From Aquarana catesbeiana (Eukaryota; Chordata; Amphibia; Anura; Ranidae): a DNA stretch of 64,000 bases. The DNA is taken from assembly GCF_042186555.1 (NCBI RefSeq), contig NC_133328.1:63925685-63989684 (forward strand), given 5' to 3'. The translations under genes were made by a program, and so were the position numbers. The notes under the pieces were generated by a model that saw only the letters and a list, made by a program, of their open reading frames with translations, was not told where the DNA came from and searched no databases. This document shows positions 1-10,443 of this stretch, one piece after another (position 1 is the first letter of the stretch; each line of letters begins with the position of its first letter).

Positions 1-171
1 CTTTGTCGATCTTTTAATAAAGCATTGAAAACGTACTCAAGTGTTGGTGCGTGTGTCGTCCAGAGGTAAACTCAACAGAACCCTAGACCTGGTGCCAGTG
101 AAACAAAGGGAAGGAGAGTGAAGGTAACAAGTCCGCTTAACCCAGCAGCTCCACCGAGAGTTATTGCTACA
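1..171 (+). repeat. LTR, 3' part (R-U5)
   Basis: It matches 3186-3356 with about eight differences. A polyadenylation signal AATAAA lies at 16-21, and the LTR ends GCTACA just before the primer site. The U3 part lies off the left edge. Confidence 0.9.
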
Positions 172-173
172 TG

Positions 174-192
174 TGGGGGCGTCGTCCGGGAT
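174..192 (+). promoter_or_regulatory. primer binding site, tRNA-Pro-like with one extra base
   Basis: TGGGGGCGTCGTCCGGGAT sits two bases after the LTR end CA. It equals the classic proline-tRNA primer site except for one inserted G after TGGGGGC. The second copy at 3359-3377 has the same extra base, so it was in the ancestral element. Confidence 0.8.
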
Positions 193-480
193 TTGTTGAC
201 CGTCAATTCTCGCAACCCAGAGAAGTGTTTCATCGGGAGTTTATGGTGAAAACTGGACTTTGAAAAAAAAAATCTTACAGGAAGAGAAGGGGTTAAACTG
301 CAGGACTTTATTTCTGAGTGCGTAGACGGCGGGCGCCAGTGAAGGCCCGGGAACTACGTGATCAGAAGAACAAGTGGGAGGAGCTTACCCTACTTGATAC
401 CGCGTGGGACGCGTGTATGTGTTTGGCGCCAAGGGAAGAGAGAGGCCTCGTGATTGTGCTGAGATGATCAGAGTGTGGCC
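193..480 (+). other. LTR element untranslated leader
   Basis: This is leader sequence between the primer site and the first ATG, with an A-run near 265. It is repeated almost exactly at 3378-3666. Confidence 0.7.
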
Positions 481-909
481 ATGTCTTTTCCGGCGATGCA
501 GCCAATTATGGGACCGAGAATGTTCCCTGCAAGCACCATGTTGAATACTGTGTTGACCGGAGCCCTGCTTGCGAATACCGGAGTTCGGTTGAAGCCGCAG
601 GGGAGGTTTGTTCTGTACACCTCAGGAGATATTGAGGGACTGGGCATAATCTGCCACCGATGTGAAGGACTGGCCGTGCATCTTCGTCCATTTGGCCGAT
701 GTCCGCAATGTGGAGAGTACTTGTTTGTGGTGGAGCAACCTACCACGTCGCCCCGTGCTTATAGAATGGATTGGGCAACAGGTATCGCCACAGTAGAAGC
801 TGCTACTACAAAGAGAGAGAACGGCAGGCCGTCACTTCGCCTGTTGTTACTGACAATGTTCCGGAGAGAGACGCTGCTGCTGTTGTCTCATCAGGGGACA
901 TTACTGTGA
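481..909 (+). CDS. LTR element first frame, zinc-ribbon-like protein
   Basis: The product is not recognised. The first ATG at 481 gives 142 residues. The N-terminal 45 residues are Met/Pro-rich and hydrophobic. Around residues 58-80, ICHRC...RCPQCGEYL makes a CX2C-X12-CX2C pattern, typical of a zinc ribbon. After about residue 95 the frame reads Leu/Arg-rich sequence that does not look like protein, while the -1 frame opens at 765 and looks coding. The real product may therefore cross into that frame, by programmed frameshift, splicing or an inactivating indel. I see no canonical slippery heptamer. The position after the leader suggests a gag-like or accessory protein, but no gag motif is visible. 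The start of the frame is repeated in the truncated copy at 3667. Confidence 0.6.
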   Translation: MSFPAMQPIMGPRMFPASTMLNTVLTGALLANTGVRLKPQGRFVLYTSGDIEGLGIICHRCEGLAVHLRPFGRCPQCGEYLFVVEQPTTSPRAYRMDWATGIATVEAATTKRENGRPSLRLLLLTMFRRETLLLLSHQGTLL

Positions 910-1568
910 TTTCTGTGTCCACTACACCTACTCCTGTTGTACCTGCTCAAAGGAAGGTGGGATATGTGAAGGCTTCCCGCGGCTATGGTCGAGGCCTACC
1001 CCAGAGGTTACCTGAACCGGAGCTACCAAAGTCCACGTCAGGAACAGGTAAGCCACTGATGGGGAATGTATCTGGGACCGTAAATAAATATCTGCCAGCG
1101 GAAGAGTTGGGAGATTCGGAAATAGAATCCATGTCGGATCTTTCCGGTGATGATGACTTATTTGAGACTATGTCACAAGAGCTGTTGTGGTCACAAGGTG
1201 AAGATGTCGCCTCTGCTATGACCTTCCCTGAATGGACAGCCCTGAGTTCTGGGAAGATGTCACCCTGTGTGGAGCCGCACAGTACTGCTACCGAGACTTT
1301 ATCGAAAGTTGCTAGTTCACTACAGACACCAGCTGGGTCTATGGTGAGCAAATCATTGGATTCCTGTGTGCCGCCTGGTATGGGGAAGGACAGATCTTTG
1401 CCCAAACTTGCACGTTTGCAGAGAATGTTAAACAAACGTGTAGCTGCAGAGTATGGTTTGGAGTTCCCTTATGTGCCTCAGGATATAATGCAAGTGATTG
1501 CACTTAACCGGGAACTTTGGTACAGTGAAGCTGTTTGGGACTACTTGTCTGTTCCTAAGCCTTTCTGA
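765..1568 (+). CDS. LTR element second frame, unrecognised acidic/Ser-rich protein
   Basis: This open frame of about 267 codons overlaps the first frame in the -1 frame. It has no ATG near its 5' end, so it is probably the continuation of the first frame. The product starts with a basic segment, then a Ser/Thr/Val/Pro-rich region, an acidic Ser/Asp/Glu cluster (LGDSEIESMSDLSGDDDLFE) and a more ordered C-terminal part with several Leu/Trp/Tyr residues. No protease, reverse transcriptase or nucleocapsid motif is seen. It could be a divergent gag-like structural protein or an accessory protein. The function is not known. Confidence 0.5.
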   Translation, partial: NGLGNRYRHSRSCYYKERERQAVTSPVVTDNVPERDAAAVVSSGDITVISVSTTPTPVVPAQRKVGYVKASRGYGRGLPQRLPEPELPKSTSGTGKPLMGNVSGTVNKYLPAEELGDSEIESMSDLSGDDDLFETMSQELLWSQGEDVASAMTFPEWTALSSGKMSPCVEPHSTATETLSKVASSLQTPAGSMVSKSLDSCVPPGMGKDRSLPKLARLQRMLNKRVAAEYGLEFPYVPQDIMQVIALNRELWYSEAVWDYLSVPKPF

Positions 1569-1784
1569 AAGACTGGATGTTCTGTTAAAATGGATGAACG
1601 TTTGAGAGGATGTTTTATGCACTGGAACTTCGGTCGGCACATCTATGCTGACAAAGTGGTCATCTGCAGGCAAAAGATGATGTTGTCTATTTCATTACCA
1701 CAGTGGATAAAACGGGAAAACCATTGGCATTGCCAGATCCCCGGTTTTATTGGTGACTGGACAAAAGAACTTTGGGTTAGTTAG
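1569..1784 (+). pseudogene. possible broken C-terminal extension of LTR element frame
   Basis: After the stop at 1566-1568, two different frames look protein-like over 1590-1760. One contains DDVVYFITTVDKTGK followed by a stop. This suggests one or more indels in a longer ancestral protein, with no family match. From 1785 to 2284 no frame looks coding. Confidence 0.35.
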
Positions 1785-2284
1785 TTAGTATCAGTGTATA
1801 GGGATCTTTGTGATCAAAATATAATGTTCATCTTGACGTCTTCAAATTCAAAGACTCTTCGCTAGCTGGACTTTTCCATTTAAAGAGAGTATACAGGGAT
1901 GGACTCCTTAAGATTTTTTTCTTTTTTGATACTAGATGATGGGAAGAGAGGCTAATTTTCTCTAAAAATGAGGCTTTGCTCCTGATATTGTACAGTATAT
2001 GTGTGTGTTTAATAAGTTTTCCTTTTCAGGAATTATTGGATCTCCTATCAAGCTGGGAGGCTTTTCAGCTAGATAGATAGTGAGGTTATGTGCAGTCATA
2101 GGATGGTTTTGTTTGCGAATGTGAACATAGTGTTTTAAAGATGTAAGTTTTATAATATCTTTTCACTGTCTTTCTTTCTCTCTTTGTCTATCCAAGTTAT
2201 TAAAAGCTCAAATACCTACTCCCAGGCTTGGGAGTTACTGTCATTGTGTTTTAGACAGACATTGGGGACAACGTCTACTATAGT

Positions 2285-2293
2285 GGGGGGGAG
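2285..2293 (+). promoter_or_regulatory. polypurine tract
   Basis: GGGGGGGAG lies directly before the LTR start TGTAGCGC. This is the expected plus-strand primer position. Confidence 0.75.
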
Positions 2294-2295
2294 TA

Positions 2296-3356
2296 TGTAG
2301 CGCTGGTAGATTTGCAATCTACCATCTGATAGGTAAATTTAGTAACTTGTTCGTTAGGAAGGTTAGATTTGCCTCTGTGTCAGCTTGGCTGACTTTGCGT
2401 GTGTTTCCATACTGAGCCGTGGGTGTCGCTGTTATGTTACCTCTGGCTAGTGTTGGAAAGGCAACGTGTCTAAGCGTATGGATGCTCTTCTGTCCCGGAG
2501 ACAACTCGGTGGAGGTGGTCCTCCGAGTTGCAATCTGGGCGAGGGTATTTATGGGACAGATGCCATATTTAGGGGTTCGTTTTACAGCCACCTGCTGGCC
2601 CTCCTGGCCGACAGGTATGCGTTAGAGAGCTATCTCGTGGTCCTCTGTTCCGGAGGCCCACGTTGCTGCGGCGCAGGGGTGGGCCCAGAAGCTTGTCTAG
2701 GGCCTACCACAGTGGCCGAGGAATGGTCCTGAGCTGTCTATCCAAAGGGAGAAAGCTGGACAACCGAGGAGATCCCAGGGGAGAACCCGTCATGGAAGGA
2801 TCATGCAGCGTGCTGGTCTGGAGAGGGGCCTGGTGACTCGGTTGGAGGATGTATCCTAAAGTAATTATACAGCATAGTGTTGCCGGGTTGGCTTAAAGGT
2901 TCAAGCACTGTGACTGACATTCACCACAAGAAAACCAATACATCCTGTTGCAGAGGATCGTACGGGTTTATCCCAAATAAGTCTGTGGCAGAGGCTTTTG
3001 TTCGTGCTACGTACTAGCTGCTAGACTAGTGAGAGAGGCCTATCCAGGCGTGCAAAGAGTGTGTTCCACCAAGGGAGTTCATTCTACTGAAATATTCAAC
3101 CCCAGGGACATTTGTCAAGAATCTTACTAAAAAGGTATTTGAGTTTTCCTCTGCAGTTCTCCTTCTGCCTCTTTCCTGCTACTTCCTTCGTTGATGGTTT
3201 AATAAAGCATTGAAAACGTACTCAAGTGTTGGTGCGTGTGTCGTCCAGAGGTAAACTCAACTGAACCCTAGACCCGGTGATGGTGAAACAAAGGGAAGGA
3301 GAGTGAAGGTAACAAGTCTGCTTAAACCAGCAGCTCCACCGAGAGTTATTGCTACA
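2296..3356 (+). repeat. complete LTR, about 1.06 kb
   Basis: It starts TGTAGCGCTGG after the polypurine tract and ends GCTACA before a second primer site. AATAAA is at 3201-3206. The U3 part (2296 to about 3190) is unique in the window. Its end matches the partial LTR at 1-171. Confidence 0.88.
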
Positions 3357-3804
3357 TGTGGGGGCGTCGTCCGGGATTTGTTGACCGTCAATTCTCGCAA
3401 CCCAGAGAAGTGTTTCATCGGGAGTTTATGGTGAAAACTGGACTTTGAAAAAAAAAAATCTTACAGGAAGAGAAGGGGTTAAACTGCAGGACTTTATTTC
3501 TGAGTGCGTAGACGGCGGGCGCCAGTGAAGGCCCGGGAACTACGTGATCAGAAGAACAAGTGGTAGGAGCTTACCCTACTTGATATCGCGTGGGACGCGT
3601 GTATGAGTTTGGCGCCAAGGGAAGAGAGAGGCCTTGTGATCGTGCTGAGATGATCAGAGTGTGGCCATGTCTTTTCCGGCGATGCAGCCAATTATGGGAC
3701 CGAGAATGTTCCCTGCAAGCACCGTGTTGAATACTGTGTTGACCGGAGCCCTGCTTACGGATACCGGAGTTCGGTTGAAGCCGCAGGGAAGGTTTGTTCT
3801 GTAC
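3357..3804 (+). pseudogene. truncated second internal region of LTR element
   Basis: It repeats 172-621, with the primer site at 3359-3377, the leader and the first 45 or so codons of the first frame, at roughly 2% divergence. Homology stops just after GTTCTGTACA and joins the LTR remnant, so the zinc ribbon and all later sequence are deleted. Confidence 0.85.
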
Positions 3805-3810
3805 AGTGAA

Positions 3811-3842
3811 GTGAAGGTAACAAGCCGAGAGTTATTGCTACA
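3811..3842 (+). repeat. LTR 3' end remnant
   Basis: GTGAAGGTAACAAG followed by CCGAGAGTTATTGCTACA equals the LTR terminus with an internal deletion of about 22 bases. It marks the right boundary of the element, with flanking DNA from 3843. Confidence 0.75.
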
Positions 3843-4897
3843 TAAAGTAGGTGTTATCCCAATTGGACTGCAAAAGTGTTAATACATTTTAAGGAAAAGT
3901 AATATTATTTCAAGGACAGTTGAGGAGCACATTTTGGTCAGGGAGGTCAACTGATTTGCAAGGGGCGTATAAGAGTTCATCTACATCAAACTGGAATGAC
4001 CATTCCAAAACAGGGCTCGGGGGCCTTCAACACCATCCATTTTTCACATATAATGTCCTTCAACATCTCTATCCAGTTATTTTGATGTCAATTCACCCCT
4101 TCAGTTGTGAAAGTTAAACAATTAACAGCTGTCCCACACTTTATGGCACTATAATGACTGATGTAATTAGGAAAGGGTTGTTGTCAAACCTTCATACCTC
4201 CCCTCATATTCTGGGGCAATCAACTACTGTGTTGACACATTTCATGATGACTGGATTATAGAGATTGAGTTATCCATGTGTTTATACATTCTAGGATATG
4301 TTGCTGACACTCATTAGAACTGAGAAAGGTACCTAGATGGCCCAAAACAGTTGATCTTCTGTTCCATGTGATGGAAAAGAAAATATTCAAAGTAGAGCAA
4401 GAGTACCACTGTCTCATCTTGCACCATCTTGCTGTGTCAGTTTACCAGAAATGGGCTATCCTTTTAGGGGAGATCTCTATCCACCTGTCCTAATTGGTCC
4501 TTTCTTTGAATAAATTGTATGTCCATACCAAAGACTGATCAATCACTGGATGGCAGGGATCCACTTCTCAAGGCCCACTATAATTTCAAGACCCAATGCC
4601 ACATGCCAGAATGAACATGCCATTTCTGTGCTTGAAAACTTAAGTTTTAATCTTACATATTTTGAGATGGGCACTGCTATCATCTCTTCTTACGCCATAC
4701 CTTCTTCCAGCTTTGAAGACTGAAGTTTGCCTAACTGTCCTACTAAAGGAATTGCTCTGAACCTGGTACACAGAAGAACCTAGAACATTGATTGCACACA
4801 ACCAATGCAGGATCGGAAGGTAGAGAGTAGGAAAGATATAATGATCACACCACTGAGATAATAGTACATTCCTATTTAATCCAGTATGACCATTACA
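3843..4897. other. intronic sequence, nothing recognised
   Basis: AT-rich sequence without convincing reading frames or inverted repeats. Confidence 0.5.
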
Positions 4898-5276
4898 TGG
4901 GCGCCTTACACATGAGGTTTTATGTGCCTAAGCAGCATCTTTTCAAACGTGTTTTGGCACACCAAGTGCTTGGGCGTTTATTTATTTCATTAGCCAGGAT
5001 ATTAACTTATTCTGGCCATTGAAATGAAAAAATGCTCAAGCTCTAAATGTGCCTATTGCTTAGGCACATATACACGCATTTACCAGTTCTTAGGCACATT
5101 TTTTCTGACAAAATGCTTCTCTGTCGAATGCATAGGTGATGTTTTTCTACCTCTAAGTGCCCTTGTCCCTTAACTGCATGGTTCACATAGGCTAACATAG
5201 AAGGGCACTTAGAAGCAGGAAGAAAACACATCAAATGTCTGTAAAATGGGCTTTTTTAGCCCAAGTGTGCATGAGG
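4898..5276. repeat. foldback-type interspersed repeat
   Basis: It shares blocks with 13685-14105, such as the pair of opposed TCTGGCCATTGAAATGA segments, ATGCTCAAGC and GTGTGCATGA, in the same family. Its ends are uncertain. Confidence 0.45.
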
Positions 5277-5479
5277 TCTTCAAGTGGTTGTATGTTAGCA
5301 TTATACAGATGCAATAAATAGAATATATGGACAAATAGTGATACACTAATGTGACCTTGTAGTTTATCTGTAAAGAACTAAAATAACACTTTGATAGATG
5401 ATAGATGTCCTTTACCAGAGCTGTAGGGTTCTGAAACACTCATATGTCATTTTCTACGAAGTCTACTTTTTATAGCAAA

Positions 5480-5720
5480 CGCAATCACCTGGGTTGAATT
5501 AACAGCCTGGAATTAAACCTCATTTTGGATCATGATCTAATTCAGGCCAGGTTATTGCATATGGAAAATGAATGAGAAAAGCAGAACTATTTATTAATGT
5601 ACTGTGAAAAGGACCTGGGTTGGCAGTCCATGGGCTAATTAATTTAACAAAGAACTTTATCCCTTTAATGAAAAAATATCTGTGGTAGCTGTATTATAGC
5701 TCTACAACAGTAAATCTGTA
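5480..5720. other. candidate conserved non-coding element
   Basis: AT-rich non-repeat sequence with homeodomain-like cores (TTAATTAA-type, CTAATTAATTT) and no inverted-repeat structure. Conservation is only inferred from its appearance. Confidence 0.25.
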
Positions 5721-5923
5721 AGAAACGTTATAGTGGCTGTGAACCTCTGAAATGAAAAATGAACAAAGCATATACTCAAGTGTGGATCATGTCATTCTCT
5801 TCTCTGCTATCTGCACAAATCACTTCTGACTGTTTTCCCCACACCCCGAGATTGGGCAATCCATGCCCCTCCTCTAGTGCACAGCAGGTAAATGACAACC
5901 TCAGGTGTATGTGTCCCTATGAG

Positions 5924-5926
<3 letters not shown>

Positions 5927-5968
<42 letters not shown>
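5927..5968. repeat. (GT)n microsatellite
   Basis: About 20 GT units run without interruption. Confidence 0.98.
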
Positions 5969-6368
5969 TATGTCCATTCCTTCCACTTAGGTCTCAAAAT
6001 ACACCCAGTTCTGCGCTGAGCAGTGTGTGTGGCATAAGATCCCTGCCCCTGCCTCCTGGAAGCTGAGAAATACCATGTGATCTGTGAACTTTGGAAGGTT
6101 GTAAAGAAGTGAGGGCTGCAGCTATACTAGTACAGTTTATGTGGGAGGATTTAATTCATCTCTGTGTATCATCTGAGGGTAGCCTCTTCAGTGGGCTAAT
6201 GTTTATTATTACTAAAAAAAAAAAAACTCACAGAAATTCTAATAACATAATAAAACACTTAAAGCGGTAGAAAACTCTGCCCCTGGTGTGTGCCTTCTCT
6301 ATGCACCCAGTATGATAAAGCTTTCCGATACATTCTGCCCAATTATTGACCCCTTTGCACGTTTCTTA

Positions 6369-6560
6369 TGCCGAGTACACACTGTGGGGTTATGTGAGCC
6401 AAAAAGACATCACTGGACATCACTGTCTCACTTAACCCCACACCTTCAGTGCATGTAGTCTTATTGCCATCTACTATTTTTATATTTTTATTAGATGTCC
6501 GTCCCCATCCATTAGGGATATCCCAGAGAGCATTGTTGGACCGGCCGGGTGCATCCACTT
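6369..6560. mobile_element. possible partial PIF/Harbinger-type MITE
   Basis: TTA followed by TGCCGAGTACACAC resembles the terminal repeat of the copy at 49786. No matching right end was found, so only the left terminus is supported. Confidence 0.3.
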
Positions 6561-7271
6561 ATCCTGGTTATACCGATTTAGCTTGGATTTTCCAGCTATC
6601 ATTTTCAACTATATGAGAGTGTTTTTTCCTAAATACGGATATACTCTGAAAATACGGCTAAGCAATATCCAAGTCCCAACGCTCTGTCTGCTGGTGTGTA
6701 AAGTAAAAATACAAATTACTGTGATGTAAGTATAGATCACCTCTATTTACATTACATGTACCATTCTGTTGCCATAAACCAATCGGTTTGTTATTAATAC
6801 ATATTAATATACACACTATTTATTATATGTTTTTCTTTCAATAGAAATGAAGCAGCACGACTGTTTTTTACTCCTGAAGAAGGAAATATACATAATTTAA
6901 AAATCCCTCTCTTTGCTCTCTGAAACATGTTGGGTTTCTGGCATATATGCCCCACTAGCTGAACTTTATGTTTGTGATCTGTGGTGCATTTCCAGCTCAG
7001 CGGCTGTTTCACTCTTTGTAGTTTCTATTGTTCGTTGTTTTTAGGTGATTTTTGTACAAGATATTTTTGCATTGTTTATTACTATTTTTGTATCAATAAA
7101 ATATACATATTTTTTACTTATGGGTATACCCTCATTTACTCTTCTCTGTATCTGCAATATCCTTGGGGCTTCCCTCTTTTCTCCATATAGTACTGTTTAG
7201 GATGTGATACAGAGTGTGGGGTTTCCCATATATCCCTGGTTGGTTTCCACTTCCCCTCCTTCTCTTTGCAG

Positions 7272-7519
7272 TATGTACACAATTCCAACGCACAAAATTC
7301 CACGCATGCTTGGAATCAAGTAGAAGAGCCCCACTGTCTATTGAGCTTCAATTTTCTCGGCTCGTCGTACGTGTTGTACGCCACCATGTTCTTGACGTTC
7401 GGAATTTCCGACAACATTTGTGTGACTGTGTGTTTGCAAGACAAGTTTGAGCCAACATCCGCCGGAAAAAAAACATGGATTTTGTTGTTGGAATGTCCGA
7501 TCAATGTGTGTATGCGGCA
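7272..7519. mobile_element. PIF/Harbinger-type MITE, one end missing
   Basis: The inside matches 52320-52580 (ACACAATTCCAACGC, AATTCCACGCATGCTTGGAA). The right end GTGTGTATGCGGCA is followed by TTA, the expected target site. The left terminal repeat is absent. Confidence 0.7.
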
Positions 7520-8094
7520 TTACTGTTATTCTGTGTGTTTCTTATTTTTTTGCTTCCCAGCCGAAGCCGGCACCATGTTGGGTATTGTCTTCTGATGCAG
7601 CAGCGGATTGGGCTTCCATTCCACCCTTTCTGTTTCTCCCTGCCCTTATCTCACATATGCCCAGTAATTTATTTATTTATTTAGCCAAGCCTCGTTTTCG
7701 ATCCAGAATACTATGGCAACCCTGTCCGGCAACCCGTCCCATGCTTGCACCAATGTTTACACTCCCTTTGACGTTGCAAGTCACAGGGGTTGTAAACAGC
7801 GAATGGGCCTGTACTCTCGCGGGATTGCAGAACCATACCACAGAGAGGACATGACAGAGCCACTGCATAAAACTGAATAGACTAATGACATGATAAGCGT
7901 GCCATGAACAGGGGACATTATGTGCATGCGTCGGTGACTTCATAGAAGTGAACAGAGACGGGTTTCTATCTAGAGACAGTGATTTGTAGAGCATGTTTTC
8001 ATTATTTAAATGGAGAAAATTGCTCACGGAGAGAACTTACTACCACTTTAAGAGGGGATATAATTACAAGTAAGTTTTTCAATGTTTTTCAACG

Positions 8095-8396
8095 TTTTTG
8101 CAATAGCGGGCCTTAGCGGGTTTTAGCATTTTTTAGCGTTTTTCAGCATTAGCGGTTTTAGCGGTTTTTGACATTAGAGCATTTTTACAACTGAAAAACA
8201 CCTCTCAGAACCCACTAGTTTTGGGTTTTTTTTACAGCCAAAAAACGCCCCAGCCAAAAACAGTTGATAACAGCCTATGTGTGCATGGACACATAGGATA
8301 ACATGCTGGAGAGTTTATTGACTGTATAAAAAAATGTCTGAAGCCAAAAACAGCAGCTGTAAAAATGTCCAAAAATGTCCAGTGTCCATGAGGCCC
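8095..8396. repeat. simple foldback repeat rich in AGCGTTTTT units
   Basis: Repeated GCGTTTTT/TTAGCGGTTTT motifs are followed by opposed AAAAACAGC segments, ending CCATGAGGCCC. It looks like a degenerate MITE. The boundaries are approximate. Confidence 0.35.
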
Positions 8397-9205
8397 TTTT
8401 TGTAATTTCAGGCAGCCATTGTGATATGCAACAACTTTTATTTGGGAAAAAGCATCTGCTACTTTCTGGTTTAGCTCCCCGCTCGTCAAACAGATGTGGC
8501 GATACTGATGCATTGGCTAGGAAGCAGGCTGGAGGTAGAGAGGCAAAACTGATGTGCTGAATTGTGACACCTCCCTGGCTATCTAGATTTGTAAATCACA
8601 AGGTCGTCTGTACAGAATTGCAAATCCTTTGGCAGGTAAAAGAGTAAATTTATTCCAACTGTGAATTGGGCTGTTTGCCTGGAGTTTTGCTTTAAATAAG
8701 ATTTTCTTTTAAGACCAAACAAAAAGAGAAAAAAAAAAGACATAACACTTGAAGAATTTAATTTGCATTAGCAATCTGTTGTGTTTTTTTTTCGTGTCTG
8801 TTAAGTGCAAAATACAGCTACTGAAATACAGTAGATCCCAGGCCTTTCTTTTGCACAGGGGATTCATACTATGGCTAATGCAGTATTTAAAGCAGATGAA
8901 GTCTCCAGCTGCCTTATGTAAATATGTAATTTTCATGTGCATACAATGCCTTGAAAATATATTCATACCCCTTGAAATTTTCCTTGTCATATCTGAATAA
9001 ATATCTGAAAAGTGTGGCGTGCATTTGTATTCAGCCTCCTTTACTCTGATTCTCCTAACTAAAATCTAGTGGAACCAATTGCTTTCAGAAGTCACCTAAT
9101 TAGTAAATAGAGTCCACCTGTGTGTAATGTATTATCCGTATAAATACAGCTGTTCTGTGAAGCCCTCAGATTTTTGTTAGAAAAGCTTAGTAAACAAACA
9201 GCATC

Positions 9206-9490
9206 ATGAAGGCCAAGGAACACACCAGACCGGTCAGGGATAAAGTTGTAGAGAAGTTTAAAGCAGGGTTAGATTATAAAAAAATATCCCAAGCTTTGAA
9301 CATCTCACGGAGTACTGTTCAATCCATCATCCGAAAATGGAACGAGTATGGCGCAGCTGCAAACCTACCAAGATATGACTGTCCACCTGAACTGACAGGC
9401 CGGTCAAGGAGAGCATTAATCAGAGAAGCAGCCAAGAGGCTCATGGTAACTCTGGAGGAGAGATCCGCAGCTCAGGCGGGAGAATATGTC
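9206..9490 (+). pseudogene. Tc1 transposase N-terminal part
   Basis: Starting at ATG 9206, about 95 residues give the helix-turn-helix DNA-binding region: VRDKVVEKFKAGLDYKKISQ, then SRSTVQSIIRKWNEYG, a Pro-rich AT-hook-like linker, and RRALIREAAKR of the second helix-turn-helix. Family proteins are about 340 residues. Here the reading passes into unrelated Tc1 sequence after AQAGEYV, so the catalytic domain of this family is missing. It cannot make an active transposase. Confidence 0.8.
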
Positions 9491-9951
9491 CATGGTGTGG
9501 TGGGTATTTTCTTGGCACACTTAGGGCCCCTTAGTACTAACTGAGCAGTGTTTAAACGCCACGGACTACCTGAGTATTGTTGCTGACCATGTCCATCCCT
9601 TTATGACTACAGTGTACCCATCTTCTTATGGCTGATTGCAGCAGGATAATGCACCATGTCACAAAGCTCCAATCATCCCACCACTGGTTTCTTGAACATG
9701 ACAATGAGTTCACTGGACTCCAATGGCCTCTACAGTCACCCGATCTCAATCCAATAGAGCACCTTTGGGATGTGGTGGAACGGGACATTCACATCATGGA
9801 TGTGCAGCCGACAAATCTGCAGCAACAGCGTGATGCTATTATGTCAATATGGATCAAAATCTCTGAGGAATGTTTCCAACACCTTGTTGAATTTACGCCA
9901 CGAAGAATGAAGACAGTTCTGAAGGCAAAGGGGGTTCGAACCGGGAACTAG
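9491..9951 (+). pseudogene. Tc1 transposase C-terminal part, second family
   Basis: From 9628 the reading includes a degraded form of the DDE block (NAPCHK appears only in another frame), then QSPDLNPIEHLWDVVERDIH with the final catalytic Glu, and a C-terminus ending LKAKGVRTGN just before the terminal repeat. Upstream (9491-9627) the frame is broken by stops and indels. It belongs to a different Tc1 family from the N-terminal part to its left. Confidence 0.8.
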
Positions 9952-10084
9952 CAAAGTGTACCTAATAAAGTGGCCAAGTGTAGATCTCCAAGTAAAACTG
10001 CTTTCATTAAATATATTACGGTATCTATCGATTGATTTGTGTACAACCTGCCTCTGGGGTTTTTCCCGAATGATCAGTGTCACC

Positions 10085-10282
10085 GGATATAGCAGGCAAT
10101 ACGGCAATACTAATCGTATTCTGCCAGTAGGGAAGTTTCTCTGCTGAAAAAATACAATACCAAGGCAGGAAGAATTCCTCCATCCACCTTGAATGTGTGG
10201 ATGGGGGAATCATCTCTTTTTTTTTTCTCGTTCAACCTGTCGGTTTGAACGAAAAAAAATGAATCATGTATGGTCAGCCTAA
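10085..10282. mobile_element. partial MITE of the GGCTGGCCATACA family
   Basis: It shares the GTGTGGATGGGGGAATC block with 18580 and 61660 and ends CATGTATGGTCAGCCTAAG, a diverged copy of the terminal repeat seen at 52085-52103. Confidence 0.5.
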
Positions 10283-10443
10283 GAAAAGAGCTAGTACACA
10301 ATTTAAAGGGGTTCCCCACTATACATTTTCTGACCCTGCCCCAATATATTCCATGCAATAACAGGTAGCTGGATCTCAAATTCTTCTATTACACACAACA
10401 ACAAAATCCCTATTTTGCGGTTTAAATAGGTATATAATTGGTA

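Larger units (their letters stand above)
1..3842 (+). mobile_element. rearranged LTR retroelement, tandem provirus-like copy
   Basis: The order is LTR 3' part (1-171), primer site, internal region to 2294, complete LTR (2296-3356), a second internal region cut short near 3804, and the terminal 32 bases of an LTR (3811-3842). It runs left out of the window. Corresponding parts differ at only a few percent of positions, so the copies are closely related. It lies antisense to mkx in a downstream intron. The LTR end, the two-base spacer and the primer site are laid out as in gammaretrovirus-like elements. No polymerase or envelope reading was found. Confidence 0.88.
8944..9980 (+). mobile_element. 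chimeric Tc1-like element made from two families
   Basis: The left end (CAATGCCTTGAAAATATATT) and the right end (TAAAGTGGCCAAGTG) are terminal repeats of two different vertebrate Tc1 families and do not pair with each other. Both are flanked by TA. The join lies near 9490, within the transposase reading. Confidence 0.75.

Noticed and set aside
7447..7854. 135-codon plus-strand reading
   Set aside because: It begins in the Harbinger-type MITE and runs into unrelated sequence, with no domain or splice support.
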